A stretch of 33,833 nucleotides of DNA from an uncultured bacterium (GTDB lineage Bacteria > Planctomycetota > UBA1135 > UBA2386): assembly GCA_937906475.1 (NCBI GenBank), contig CALCZA010000135.1:1-33833 (forward strand), read 5' to 3'. The stretch's first letter is position 1, and each line of letters starts with the position of its first letter. Below the pieces are notes generated by a model, which worked only from the letters and a program-made list of their open reading frames with translations, made no database searches and was not told the origin of the DNA. The translations under genes were made by a program, and so were the position numbers. Shown here piece after piece: positions 1 through 7,523 of the stretch.

Positions 1-11
1 TTGGGCGCTGG

Positions 12-731
12 TTAGAGGCCGAAGTCGGTTTCTAGGATGCGGCGGAGTTCTAGGAAGTCGCGGATCTCGTAGGTGGCTTCGGTTTCGCCTTCGACCTCTG
101 CGTAGCGGCCGCTGCGGCGGATGCGGGCGGTGCTCCAGCCGTCGTTGTTGGTGGGGTCGATGTCGTGGGTGGGGTTGTCACCGACGTAGAGGCAGCGCTC
201 GGGTGTGAGGCTGAGCGTTTCTAGGACGCGGCGGTAGAGCTTGGGGTTGGGCTTGCTGAAACCGACTTGGTCCGTGAAGAAGACGGCGCTTGGAGTGACG
301 AACTCAAGGACGTCGAGTCGCACGAGTTTCTCAGCTTGCTTGATGGTGAACCCGGCCGAGATGATGCCGCGGGTCAGGCTCTTACTGGAGAGCCATTTGA
401 GAGTGCTGTAGACGTCGTCGTAGACCTTGAGGTCGCTCTCCTTAGTGCTGTGGTAGCCGACGACGCCGGCGGCGACGATGACGGCGCGGTTGTTGCCTGC
501 ATGGGAATCGGGGCCTAGGCGGTCGAGGACTTTGTCGAAGTGGCCGCTGTAGTTCGACGAGAACTCGGCGATGACGTCTTCGAGTTCTCGTATGGCGTCG
601 CTGCGGTCGGCGCGTAGGCCGGCTCGGATCATCGCGTCGACGGCGTTGCGGCGCGCCTTGTCGGCGAACACGGTTGTCGAGAACAACGTGTCGTCGATGT
701 CGAAGAAGATGGCGTCGAGGGGCTTGTTCAT
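12..731 (-). CDS. HAD-superfamily hydrolase, subfamily IA (phosphatase-like)
   Basis: A 239-residue cytosolic protein with all HAD motifs in order. Motif I DIDDT is near residues 11-15, with the nucleophile Asp. The motif II Ser/Thr position lies in GIISAGF, the motif III Lys in GFSKPNP, and the motif IV acidic pair in GDNPTHDI. The opening, including the KARRNAVDAMIRAGL cap-start helix, resembles the subfamily IA group I remember as TIGR02253. Such enzymes usually remove phosphate from small metabolites; the substrate cannot be read here. It is the last minus-strand gene at the left edge and is separated from the upstream secretin gene by a terminator-like hairpin, so it is probably transcribed on its own. 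The ATG at 731 gives the expected family length. Family confidence is high; specific function is unknown. Confidence 0.88.
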   Translation of the reverse strand: MNKPLDAIFFDIDDTLFSTTVFADKARRNAVDAMIRAGLRADRSDAIRELEDVIAEFSSNYSGHFDKVLDRLGPDSHAGNNRAVIVAAGVVGYHSTKESDLKVYDDVYSTLKWLSSKSLTRGIISAGFTIKQAEKLVRLDVLEFVTPSAVFFTDQVGFSKPNPKLYRRVLETLSLTPERCLYVGDNPTHDIDPTNNDGWSTARIRRSGRYAEVEGETEATYEIRDFLELRRILETDFGL

Positions 732-1094
732 GGCATTGCACCCATGTTCTGGGGTGGGCGCGGGGGCACGTTGGTCAGTTCTAGTTGTCCGTTATCGCGA
801 GGTCGGCGGCAAGAGTGGGGCGGCTGGAACCATGCCGAAACCACCACTCCAATGGGGTGGCCGTGCCGTTGTTGCAGTTATGGCTGTGGTGCAGAGGGCT
901 CTTGAAATGGGATTGGGGCTCATTGCGCGGCCGCGGTCCATTTCATGGCGACCACCTGGGCATCATCCGTAGTGGCGGCGCGGTCGTGGGGTGGGCCAGT
1001 GGTTCGCGCGTGGTGCAAAACCGAAACGAGCCGCACTAGGCGGCTCGTTCGGTCGGTCTGCGTGGCGCTTGGAAGCGCCAGCGAGCAGGCTCGG
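732..1094. other. Non-coding interval between HAD gene and secretin A
   Basis: I see no convincing gene in these 363 bases; the short frames here are arginine- and proline-rich shadows. The interval holds the hairpins described at 1025-1080. It also holds an 8-base inverted repeat (tgaaatgg at 903-910 and ccatttca at 938-945) around the palindrome cgcggccgcg at 926-935. It presumably contains the promoter of the HAD gene, but I could not pick a convincing -35/-10 pair. Confidence 0.5.
1025..1049 (-). terminator. Hairpin terminator after secretin A
   Basis: A 10-bp perfect stem (1025-1034 with 1040-1049) has a 5-nt loop. On the minus strand it is followed by a T-rich tail, TTTCGGTTTTGC, with the T run interrupted by CGG. 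It begins about 45 nt after the secretin A stop codon. A second hairpin (1063-1080, 7-bp stem, 4-nt loop) sits between the stop and this stem. The tail resembles those of the hairpins at 4164 and 10804. Confidence 0.6.
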
Positions 1095-3704
1095 CTAGTT
1101 GCCGGCTTGGTCGACCACGTCAGTGATCTGAGCACGAACCATGACCATCAGGCTGCGGTTCTCGTCGGCCGAGCCTTCCTGCTTGAACAGGAAAGAGATC
1201 AGCGGCAAGCGCGACAGGAGGGGGATCTCGGCGCGACGCTCACGGGTTAGGACCTGACGGAGGCCGCCAAGCAGCACCGTGCCACCATCCGGGACGCGGA
1301 CAGTCGTCGAGAAGTTCGTGACCGTCAGGACCGGCAACTGCACCGTGACCGGGAGAGTTGAGCCAGCGAGCGACGTTGTGAACGTCGGGATCGGGCGTTG
1401 CAGTTCGGCAACCGTCGGGTTGAGGTTGAGCACGATGTACTTCCGGTCATTCATGATGACCGGTTGCACGTCGAGCACGATGCCGTCCTGGATGACGTCG
1501 ACCTTTGGGTCGGCGATGAACGCTGCCTGAGCAACTTCGACGTCGAAGTCACGGACGTAGGCCGTCTGGTTGATGACGGCAACGTGGCCACGGCCGCGGT
1601 TGACAACCGACAGGATCTGGCTGTTGACGACTTCTCCGTCCTGACGCTTTTCGACGGCGCGCAGGATCATGTTGAGTTGGGTGTCGTCGATCAGCGTCCA
1701 ACCAGCGGTAAGACCACCGGTGGGGCTGAGGACCTTGCCCAGGTCATTGAGGAAGTAGTTCTCCGAACGGGCGCGAATGTCGCCATCGCTGCCGTCGTTG
1801 AAGAACGCACCAGCCAACGGGTTGGCCGCTGGGTCGCCAGTGCCGCCGTTGTCATTGCCGCGCGAAGCGTTGTTGACCAGGCCGTTGGTGACGTCGTCGA
1901 GGGAGACGGTGTCACCCTTGGCGCCTGAGCCACCGAGGCCGCGGATGTCGATGCCGATCTCTTGCAGGAAGTTGCGGGAGATGGTCAGGAACTTCGAGTC
2001 GATCGTCACGATCGGCGTCTGGAAGCGACGCATGTCGTTGAGGAACTTGTGGAGCTTCTCCTGCATCTCGGGGCTGGCCTTGACGGACAGCAGACCCGAG
2101 TCCTCTTGGTTCATCTCAACGCCCTCGGTCGCCCAGTATTCGGGACCAGTCGCGTTTTGCAGGGTCGTGACCAGGTCAGCCAGTTCGATGCCGGCAATCG
2201 GGTCGTCGCCTTCACCACCAGTACGCGGGACGTCACCTTCGGCTTCGCCCGGGATGTCGCGAATGGTCGGCGGCAGGAACTGCGTCTGCTTGAAGATCAG
2301 GTCCTTGACGGAGTAGATCGCCGTGACCAGCGTGCCAGCGGCCTGCGACTTGTCACCCATGACCACGACACCATCCTTGATCGTCCAAGCGAGGTTCTTG
2401 CTGTGGTCAACCATGTGGTTGAGGAAGTCCTTCAGCGTCATCGACGCGGCCAACTCGATGACAACCGTGAGGCTTTCATCGTCGATGATCGTGCGAGCTT
2501 CTGGCGTCGTGATGATCTGGACGCCGGTCAGCAGGCTGAGGTTCTTGATGACGTCGAGGTAGGAACCGGTCTCTTCGGTGTAGGTCAAGCGACCCACGCC
2601 GACGGACTCGACTTGCTGCGTTAGCGCCGCATCTTGCGGGCTCATCATCTTCGGGCCGCTGCGGCGGTTGCGGCGACCACTGGCCTTCGCCCAGATCTCT
2701 TGGTCCATGACCAGGATCTCGGTTTGCGGCGTCTTCAGCTCTTCGTGCGCTTCGAGAACCTTACGGATCTCAAGGGCACGTGCGCGCCAGTAGGTGTCGT
2801 TGGCCGAGTTACGCCCTGCCTTGGTGGCGGCGTTGAGCATGTCGTAGGCCAGTTGGTTCGACGGGTCGAGATCCAACGCGCGTTGCGCATGGTCCTGTGA
2901 GCGTTCGAACTGCTGGGCTCCGAAGGCGACCTGTGAACGCTTGATCAAGCCATCGACGCGAGCGCGCTTTTGGGCTTGGTTGCGCTCGTATTCGCGACGC
3001 AGCTGGTCGGCGAGTTGGGCGTTTTGCGACGCTTGGCTCTCGCGCTCTTGGCTGTCGTAGAGGCGCTCGGCTTCATCCTTTGTGCTCTGGACCTTGGCGG
3101 GCAAGCCCATCCAATCGATATCGTTCTTGATCTCGATACCGAGTGCCGCGCGACGAAGCTCGTCGATGGCGCCGGCGAAGTCCTTGTCGGACATGCGCTG
3201 TTGCGCCGTTTGCAACTGATGCTGCACGGTCGCGCGAGCGTGTTCCTCGGAGACCCTTTGGAGGCGCATGACTTCGTCGCCGAAGTCCTTTTGCACACCG
3301 GCGGGGAGGCCGAGTTCAGCTTGGACCGCCGACAGTTGCGCGCGAACGTTTTCGTTGCGCGGCGCCATGTCTTTGGCTTTGAGCAGTTCGAGTTGTGCCG
3401 CTTGAAGTTCGCCACGAGTGCGAAGCTTGCGAGCGTTCTCGAGCCAGTGCTCAACCAAGGCTGCGCGGCGCTGATCCGCGACTGTGCCTTGGGGTTCCTG
3501 GCCCTGGGGTTCCTGAGGATCTTGGTTGGAAGAAACTGCTCCACCAGCCATGGACGTACCGCCGGATAGCGAAGCTTCGCTAGTCGTGGTACTGCCATTC
3601 GATCCGTCCGGGTTACAGGAAGGATCGATGGGGGTGGAGCATGACGTGCCGATTAGGGCGACAGTCAGCGAAGCAGCGAGAAGGCGCGGATGTTCGAGTG
3701 CCAT
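1095..3704 (-). CDS. Secretin-like outer-membrane lipoprotein with TPR region (secretin A)
   Basis: An 869-residue protein. The N-terminus is a short hydrophobic signal ending in a lipobox-like LIGTSC (Cys22), so it is probably a lipoprotein, though the lipobox is imperfect. A low-complexity linker rich in Ser, Gly, Gln and Pro follows, then a helical TPR-like region (about 80-310). Next comes an STN/N0-like domain (about 370-470, with SYLDVIKNLSLLTGVQI) and a second ring-type domain. The C-terminal third is a type II/III secretin core with VPDGGTVLLGGL and EIPLLSRLPLISFLF, the hallmark of PF00263. Secretins form large outer-membrane channels. No ATPase, pseudopilin or pilotin gene lies nearby, so it is not an ordinary type II or III system. 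It is a clear paralog of the gene at 10878-13550. The family call is firm; the transported substrate is unknown. Confidence 0.9.
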   Translation of the reverse strand: MALEHPRLLAASLTVALIGTSCSTPIDPSCNPDGSNGSTTTSEASLSGGTSMAGGAVSSNQDPQEPQGQEPQGTVADQRRAALVEHWLENARKLRTRGELQAAQLELLKAKDMAPRNENVRAQLSAVQAELGLPAGVQKDFGDEVMRLQRVSEEHARATVQHQLQTAQQRMSDKDFAGAIDELRRAALGIEIKNDIDWMGLPAKVQSTKDEAERLYDSQERESQASQNAQLADQLRREYERNQAQKRARVDGLIKRSQVAFGAQQFERSQDHAQRALDLDPSNQLAYDMLNAATKAGRNSANDTYWRARALEIRKVLEAHEELKTPQTEILVMDQEIWAKASGRRNRRSGPKMMSPQDAALTQQVESVGVGRLTYTEETGSYLDVIKNLSLLTGVQIITTPEARTIIDDESLTVVIELAASMTLKDFLNHMVDHSKNLAWTIKDGVVVMGDKSQAAGTLVTAIYSVKDLIFKQTQFLPPTIRDIPGEAEGDVPRTGGEGDDPIAGIELADLVTTLQNATGPEYWATEGVEMNQEDSGLLSVKASPEMQEKLHKFLNDMRRFQTPIVTIDSKFLTISRNFLQEIGIDIRGLGGSGAKGDTVSLDDVTNGLVNNASRGNDNGGTGDPAANPLAGAFFNDGSDGDIRARSENYFLNDLGKVLSPTGGLTAGWTLIDDTQLNMILRAVEKRQDGEVVNSQILSVVNRGRGHVAVINQTAYVRDFDVEVAQAAFIADPKVDVIQDGIVLDVQPVIMNDRKYIVLNLNPTVAELQRPIPTFTTSLAGSTLPVTVQLPVLTVTNFSTTVRVPDGGTVLLGGLRQVLTRERRAEIPLLSRLPLISFLFKQEGSADENRSLMVMVRAQITDVVDQAGN

Positions 3705-4239
3705 CGTTTCACGCTCGGTGCGTAAGCAGAATGCATTCGGATCTCACTGGCGTGGGATCCTTTAGCGGTGTCGGCGGCAAGCGATCGGTGAACGAACACG
3801 ATGCTGAGGCATCGCCGCATGTGGAGGGGACGTTTCACATGCGACCGATCGAAAGGGACTTGCGGCGACGATACGGACGTTCTTGCAACCGACCAACACG
3901 GGGGAGGGCCAGTCGCAAGGTCCAAAACGGTAGCTGGGTGTGCTGGGTCGTGCCAGCGGTTTTTCGGGTTAGGACCGTGCCAGGATCATTCGTTTTTTCC
4001 ATATTTTCGGCTGGCAGTGACTTTGACGGGTTGCGCCGCAGAGGTGGCATGCGCAGTCGTTGAAATCTGATCTCCGTTGGGCCCGGATTACTCCGGCGGA
4101 TTGGTCTGCCTTGAAGGCTCTTGAGGCACGTTTTGTGAAGCGAATGGGCCTGCAAAACCAGAACAGGCTCGCACCCTAAGGAGCGAGCCTGCTGAGGGAG
4201 CGGCGAGCTGGACGCTGCCGCGGCTTGTTGGCTTGGCTG
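3705..4239. other. Non-coding interval upstream of secretin A; possible structured leader
   Basis: No convincing gene is seen in these 535 bases. The part next to secretin A can fold. An 8-bp long-range stem (cgatcggt 3782-3789 with accgatcg 3844-3851) encloses a 6-bp hairpin (cgatgc 3799-3804, gcatcg 3809-3814). A 5-bp repeat ggatc/gatcc lies at 3739-3743 and 3756-3760. An AT-rich patch at about 3988-4014 stands out from the GC-rich surroundings and could mark the promoter region, but I found no clean -35/-10 match. The far end holds the terminator at 4164-4191. Confidence 0.35.
4164..4191 (-). terminator. Hairpin terminator after the exbB-exbD-exbD row
   Basis: A 9-bp perfect stem (caggctcgc 4164-4172 with gcgagcctg 4183-4191), with two further C-G pairs possible inside. 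On the minus strand it is followed by TTCTGGTTTTGC. It starts about 48 nt past the stop of the second exbD gene and is well placed to end that operon. Confidence 0.65.
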
Positions 4240-4788
4240 CTACTTGCCTTCGCCGAGACCGCCACCGAAGTTGACTTCTTTGAAGCCAGCGGCGTTGGCG
4301 GCGTCGTTGGTCTTGGCGACGTCTTCGTAGTAGGTGCCCGGGTAGGCTTCGATGACACAAGACATCAGCTTCTTACCGCCGGTCTTCTTGTCTGGGATCA
4401 TGCTGCTCGGGTCGCCAGCAATGCGGTCCAGTTCGACCTTGACCTCCTTGAGGGTGCCGACCGGCTTCGGCCCGATCTCCCACCGGACTCGGTGGCCCTC
4501 CAGGACGAAGCGGTAGGGCCGATCCGTATCCGGGCTGAGCACGCCAGGGCCGCCAAGCTTGTAGCTCGGGATGCCCTTGCTCTCGACATGGATCTTGATC
4601 GAAAGCTGCTCTTCCGGCTCCACGACTGTGGCCTGACTACCCTTGTCGGTAGGCAGGAACGCGTCGAGTTTGGATTCCAACACCTTAAATTCGATGCAGA
4701 TGAAGAAGATGATCATCAAAAACACGACGTCGATCATCGGCGTCATGTCGGCCTTGGCCTCTTCTTGTGCGTCTTCGAGTGCGGTCAT
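4240..4788 (-). CDS. exbD: ExbD/TolR-family biopolymer transport protein (second copy)
   Basis: A 182-residue single-pass inner-membrane protein. The cytoplasmic start is followed by one membrane segment, DMTPMIDVVFLMIIFFI, with the conserved Asp at residue 20. In characterised ExbD/TolR proteins this Asp carries protons during pmf-driven work. The rest is a periplasmic domain. Its ATG overlaps the TGA of the preceding exbD by four bases (ATGA), and a GAGG Shine-Dalgarno sits 5 nt upstream, which fixes the start and implies translational coupling. Its partner is the ExbB-type protein at 5423-6142. Two adjacent exbD genes with one exbB suggest a mixed ExbD complex or two alternative motors. 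No tonB or tolA is in the window. Confidence 0.92.
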   Translation of the reverse strand: MTALEDAQEEAKADMTPMIDVVFLMIIFFICIEFKVLESKLDAFLPTDKGSQATVVEPEEQLSIKIHVESKGIPSYKLGGPGVLSPDTDRPYRFVLEGHRVRWEIGPKPVGTLKEVKVELDRIAGDPSSMIPDKKTGGKKLMSCVIEAYPGTYYEDVAKTNDAANAAGFKEVNFGGGLGEGK

Positions 4789-5318
4789 TTGATCCTCGCG
4801 TTCTTTTCCTTGGTTTCCTTGTCCTGGTCAGAGAGTGCCAGTTGCACCTTCCAGAACGCGATTTGCGGTTGGCTGCACTGCTTCATGACCTCACCGACGA
4901 AGTGCCATTCGGTCCACTTGTCCGCACGGATCAGGATTGGGTCGTCGATGACCTTGGCGGTCATGCCGCCGATGTCCTTGTCGACCAGGTGCAGGGTTTC
5001 CTTGGCAATACCATCTCGTCGGATACTGAGCAGGAGTTCCGCGATCTTCTTGTAGTCCTTGCCGTCCTTGGTGGGGTCGAAGTAGACCTCGCCGCCATAG
5101 ATCACCGTCCCGTTCTGCAGGATGTTGATGATCGGGCGACCTTCGGGTGGGGATTCATCGGGTTCCATGAACTCTGCGCGCGGCAGGATCAGGTCCTCGA
5201 GATTCTTTTGGCTCAAGTCGATGACCAACACGAAGAAGATCATCAGCAGGAAGACGCAATCGATCATGGGCGTCATGTCCATCTCGATCTCTTCCTGAAC
5301 TATTCGTTTAACGTTCAC
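4785..5318 (-). CDS. exbD: ExbD/TolR-family biopolymer transport protein (first copy)
   Basis: A 177-residue protein with the ExbD layout: a short cytoplasmic tail, the membrane segment MDMTPMIDCVFLLMIFFVL with conserved Asp at residue 20, then a periplasmic domain. The start is GTG, preceded by GGAG about 10 nt upstream. It follows exbB by 104 bp and overlaps the next exbD by four bases. Its periplasmic domain differs clearly from the second copy (little identity outside the membrane segment), so these are old paralogs and not a recent duplication. It is expected to work with ExbB in a proton-driven motor in the inner membrane. The family is certain from the membrane motif; what the motor drives is not shown by the sequence. 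Confidence 0.92.
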   Translation of the reverse strand: MNVKRIVQEEIEMDMTPMIDCVFLLMIFFVLVIDLSQKNLEDLILPRAEFMEPDESPPEGRPIINILQNGTVIYGGEVYFDPTKDGKDYKKIAELLLSIRRDGIAKETLHLVDKDIGGMTAKVIDDPILIRADKWTEWHFVGEVMKQCSQPQIAFWKVQLALSDQDKETKEKNARIK

Positions 5319-5338
5319 GTGGCAATATCTCCGGTTGC

Positions 5339-5398
5339 GTGCCGCGTTGCCGCGGCACTAGCGGGATGGGGTCCAGTCAGTCGAGAACGTGGTTCTCG
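5339..5398 (-). other. Two hairpins in the exbB-exbD intergenic spacer
   Basis: Within the 104-bp spacer are two perfect hairpins. One has an 8-bp stem with a 4-nt loop (gtgccgcg 5339-5346, cgcggcac 5351-5358). The other has a 7-bp stem with a 3-nt loop (cgagaac 5382-5388, gttctcg 5392-5398). Neither has a T-rich tail on the minus strand, so they look like mRNA stability or processing elements more than terminators. They could set more ExbB than ExbD protein, as the complex requires. Confidence 0.45.
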
Positions 5399-5422
5399 CG
5401 TTCCGGATCAACCCAATCGGGA

Positions 5423-6142
5423 TTACTTGGCGCGGAAGCGCTCGAAGATGTCTTCGGTGATCGCGTTGATCTCCGTCGACGTCCTGATGACGCGGTTACG
5501 CAACGTGAAGAAGGCGATGCCGACTGGGATGGCGACCGACAGGCCGAGCATCGTCGTGATCAGTGCCATCTTAATACCGCCTGCCAGGACCGACGGCGAA
5601 ACGTTGCCGCCGGACGACGCGATCTTGCCGAAGGTGATGAACATTCCCGTCACCGTTCCGAACAGACCCATCATCGGTGCGATAGCCGAGATCAGCGACA
5701 GCCAACCGATCTTCTGGAAGAGCTTGACCGACTCTTCGGTCTGCATCTCACGGATCGATGTCTGCATCGTCTCGAACGAGTGGCCGAGCTTGGAGAGGCC
5801 AGCGCCGACAACGTTCGAAAGGTAGTTCTTATCTTCCTCGCAGAGCTCAACTGCATCTTGGAAGTTCTCGCCGTCGAACAGTGCTTCGAGTTCGTCGAGA
5901 AGGTCTGGCGGCGCGAGCTTCTCGCGCTTGATGGTCATGAAGTTCTCGATGATCAGTGCAACGGCGACGACCGACATCAACATGATCAGGTAGCCGATTG
6001 GGCCAGCCTTGTCGTAGTCGAAGACTTCCGAGAGGAAGCTAGGCTGCTCGTCTTCTGGCGTTTGGGCGAAGAGCGAGGTCGCCAGGACCAGTGGTGCGGA
6101 AACAGCGAGGACGCGAACGAAAGGCACGTGCTTGAAGATCAT
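5423..6142 (-). CDS. exbB: ExbB/TolQ/MotA-family proton channel protein
   Basis: A 239-residue inner-membrane protein from the ATG at 6142; the reading frame stays open upstream, but that part is Pro/Arg-rich and not protein-like. An N-terminal signal peptide ends near SLFAQ, then a membrane segment follows (about 48-68). A cytoplasmic helical domain comes next, then two membrane helices (about 145-168 and 190-215) carrying GLFGTVTGM, the family signature. ExbB-type proteins form a pentameric proton channel around ExbD. A cleavable signal peptide on ExbB is absent from E. coli ExbB but occurs in other phyla. It sits between the TPR genes and the two exbD genes, all on one strand. The family call is firm. 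TolQ and ExbB cannot be told apart by motif, but no tolA, tolB or pal is present. Confidence 0.92.
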   Translation of the reverse strand: MIFKHVPFVRVLAVSAPLVLATSLFAQTPEDEQPSFLSEVFDYDKAGPIGYLIMLMSVVAVALIIENFMTIKREKLAPPDLLDELEALFDGENFQDAVELCEEDKNYLSNVVGAGLSKLGHSFETMQTSIREMQTEESVKLFQKIGWLSLISAIAPMMGLFGTVTGMFITFGKIASSGGNVSPSVLAGGIKMALITTMLGLSVAIPVGIAFFTLRNRVIRTSTEINAITEDIFERFRAK

Positions 6143-6366
6143 GGGAACTGCAACCCTGAGACCAGGGTGGGAGAGGGGCGGTTTCGAATGGGGTCGAAAA
6201 AGAGGGGTGGGGGAGTTTGCGCGACAGCGGCGGGTCTGGGAAGCCCCCGGCGCAAACAATCTGCTCTTCTGGGGAGAAGAACAGACCGGACGACGATTGC
6301 CAAATCGGATTTGGCGGTGATTATTGGGTTGGGTAGCGGGCGTCCTAGGAAGCCCAACTTTTGGAC
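6143..6366. other. Spacer between TPR gene and exbB with possible attenuator hairpin
   Basis: In this 224-bp spacer a hairpin at 6261-6284 has a 10-bp stem (one G-U pair in minus-strand RNA) and a CCCC loop. On the minus strand it is followed by ATTGTTTGC, which could act as a partial terminator. A second hairpin lies upstream in transcription order (gccaaat 6299-6305, atttggc 6309-6315). Read-through would allow exbBD to be co-expressed with the TPR genes at a different level; an extra exbB promoter in the spacer is also possible. Confidence 0.35.
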
Positions 6367-7485
6367 TTACTTGTCGGATTCGGCCTTCGCGAGGCCGGCC
6401 CAGCGGGTCGTTGGGTAGGAAGTGTAGACAATCTCGAAGTAGGCCTGGGCTCGTTGCTTGAACGAGTCTCCTTCCTTATCCGGGCCGAGCAGCATCAGGC
6501 AGCGTCCCAGGTAGTAATTCGCCTTGGCGGTGGCTTCACCATTGCTCGAATCGAGCACGCTGGCCTTGGCCAGCGCCAGTTGCGCGCGGCGCAGGTCGTT
6601 GGGCGACTTTGTTGCTGCGGCGGACAGGAAGATGGCTTCGCCTTCTCCGGCGCGGCCAGCAGCCTTCAGGGCGGATTCCTTCGAGCCAGCCAGCTGGCGG
6701 AAGAACGACTCGGCCTTCTTGTAGTCCTTGTCGAGCAGGTAGGTCTCGCCTTCGCCGACGCGCGACAGCGTCGCGATCGACTTCAGTTCGCTCTTGTCCG
6801 CGGTCGAAGCGGTGCCGAGGGCATCGCTGGCGGAGTTGCCGGCCGACTTGAACTGCGAGCGAGCTTGCGCGCCCTTGCCGTCCGCGATCAGCGTCAGCGC
6901 GAGTTCGTACTTGGCGCGGGCACTCCAGATGCCGCCGAATCCGTCGGTGATGGCTCGCTCCTCAAGGTCCTTGAGGGTCGTTGTTGCGGTGCCCGCCGTG
7001 CCAGCCAGGCGCTCGGCGCGGCCAGCCAGCAGCAATGCTTCCGGCGTGCGCCAGTGGTTGGCGTTGGCGCTGAGCCAGCTCTTGGCGTGCTCGGCTGCGG
7101 TTGCGGCGGCGGACTTGTCAGAACCGACCGAAGCTACGGCCGACTTGATTTTGAAGAACTCGGCGTCGGCCTTGACCAGTGGGCGGGTGCTGGTGACCGC
7201 GCCGAACAGTTGCGCCGCGGCTTGGAAGTCGCCACGGTTCATTGCGGCCTTGCCGGAGAGGAACTCCTCGGGAACGTCACTCCACTCAATGTCCATCACG
7301 TGGTGGGCGGGGACTTCGTATGGGGCCTTGCCGCGCGTGCCACGAACACCACTGAACAGGAACTCAGTGATCTCAAGGCCGCGAACGCGGGAGCCATCCC
7401 TCTTGAGGATGACGTCGTTGATTTTCTGGGCGGAGGCGGCCGGCAGCAGGAAGGCCACCGGCAACAACAGAGTGAAGATGCGCAT
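6367..7485 (-). CDS. Exported tetratricopeptide-repeat protein
   Basis: A 372-residue protein with a clear signal peptide (MRIFTLLLPVAFLLPAASAQ), so it should act in the periplasm. Residues about 20-75 form a small beta-rich unit (VILKRDGSRVRGLEI), then helical repeats with TPR-like spacing (GDFQAAAQLFGAV, KAESFFRQLAG, ANYYLGRCLMLLG) run to the end. I do not recognise a named family. It lies 38 bp downstream of the large TPR gene and upstream of exbB, in one presumed operon. TPR proteins scaffold partners, so a role linking the ExbBD motor to an envelope complex is plausible but inferred. No catalytic motif is visible. Confidence 0.78.
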   Translation of the reverse strand: MRIFTLLLPVAFLLPAASAQKINDVILKRDGSRVRGLEITEFLFSGVRGTRGKAPYEVPAHHVMDIEWSDVPEEFLSGKAAMNRGDFQAAAQLFGAVTSTRPLVKADAEFFKIKSAVASVGSDKSAAATAAEHAKSWLSANANHWRTPEALLLAGRAERLAGTAGTATTTLKDLEERAITDGFGGIWSARAKYELALTLIADGKGAQARSQFKSAGNSASDALGTASTADKSELKSIATLSRVGEGETYLLDKDYKKAESFFRQLAGSKESALKAAGRAGEGEAIFLSAAATKSPNDLRRAQLALAKASVLDSSNGEATAKANYYLGRCLMLLGPDKEGDSFKQRAQAYFEIVYTSYPTTRWAGLAKAESDK

Positions 7486-7523
7486 CGTAGTCGTATCGAA
7501 GGGTGTTGGTTGCGGGTGGTGAA

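Noticed and set aside
442..741. 99-residue minus-strand frame over the HAD gene
   Set aside because: Extreme arginine content and full overlap with a well-supported gene; a shadow frame.
3665..3925. 86-residue minus-strand frame upstream of secretin A
   Set aside because: No domain, no ribosome site, composition unlike its neighbours, and it overlaps the secretin A start.
5423..6259. Longer ExbB starting 39 codons upstream
   Set aside because: The added residues are Pro/Arg-rich and would bury the signal peptide that follows the ATG at 6142.
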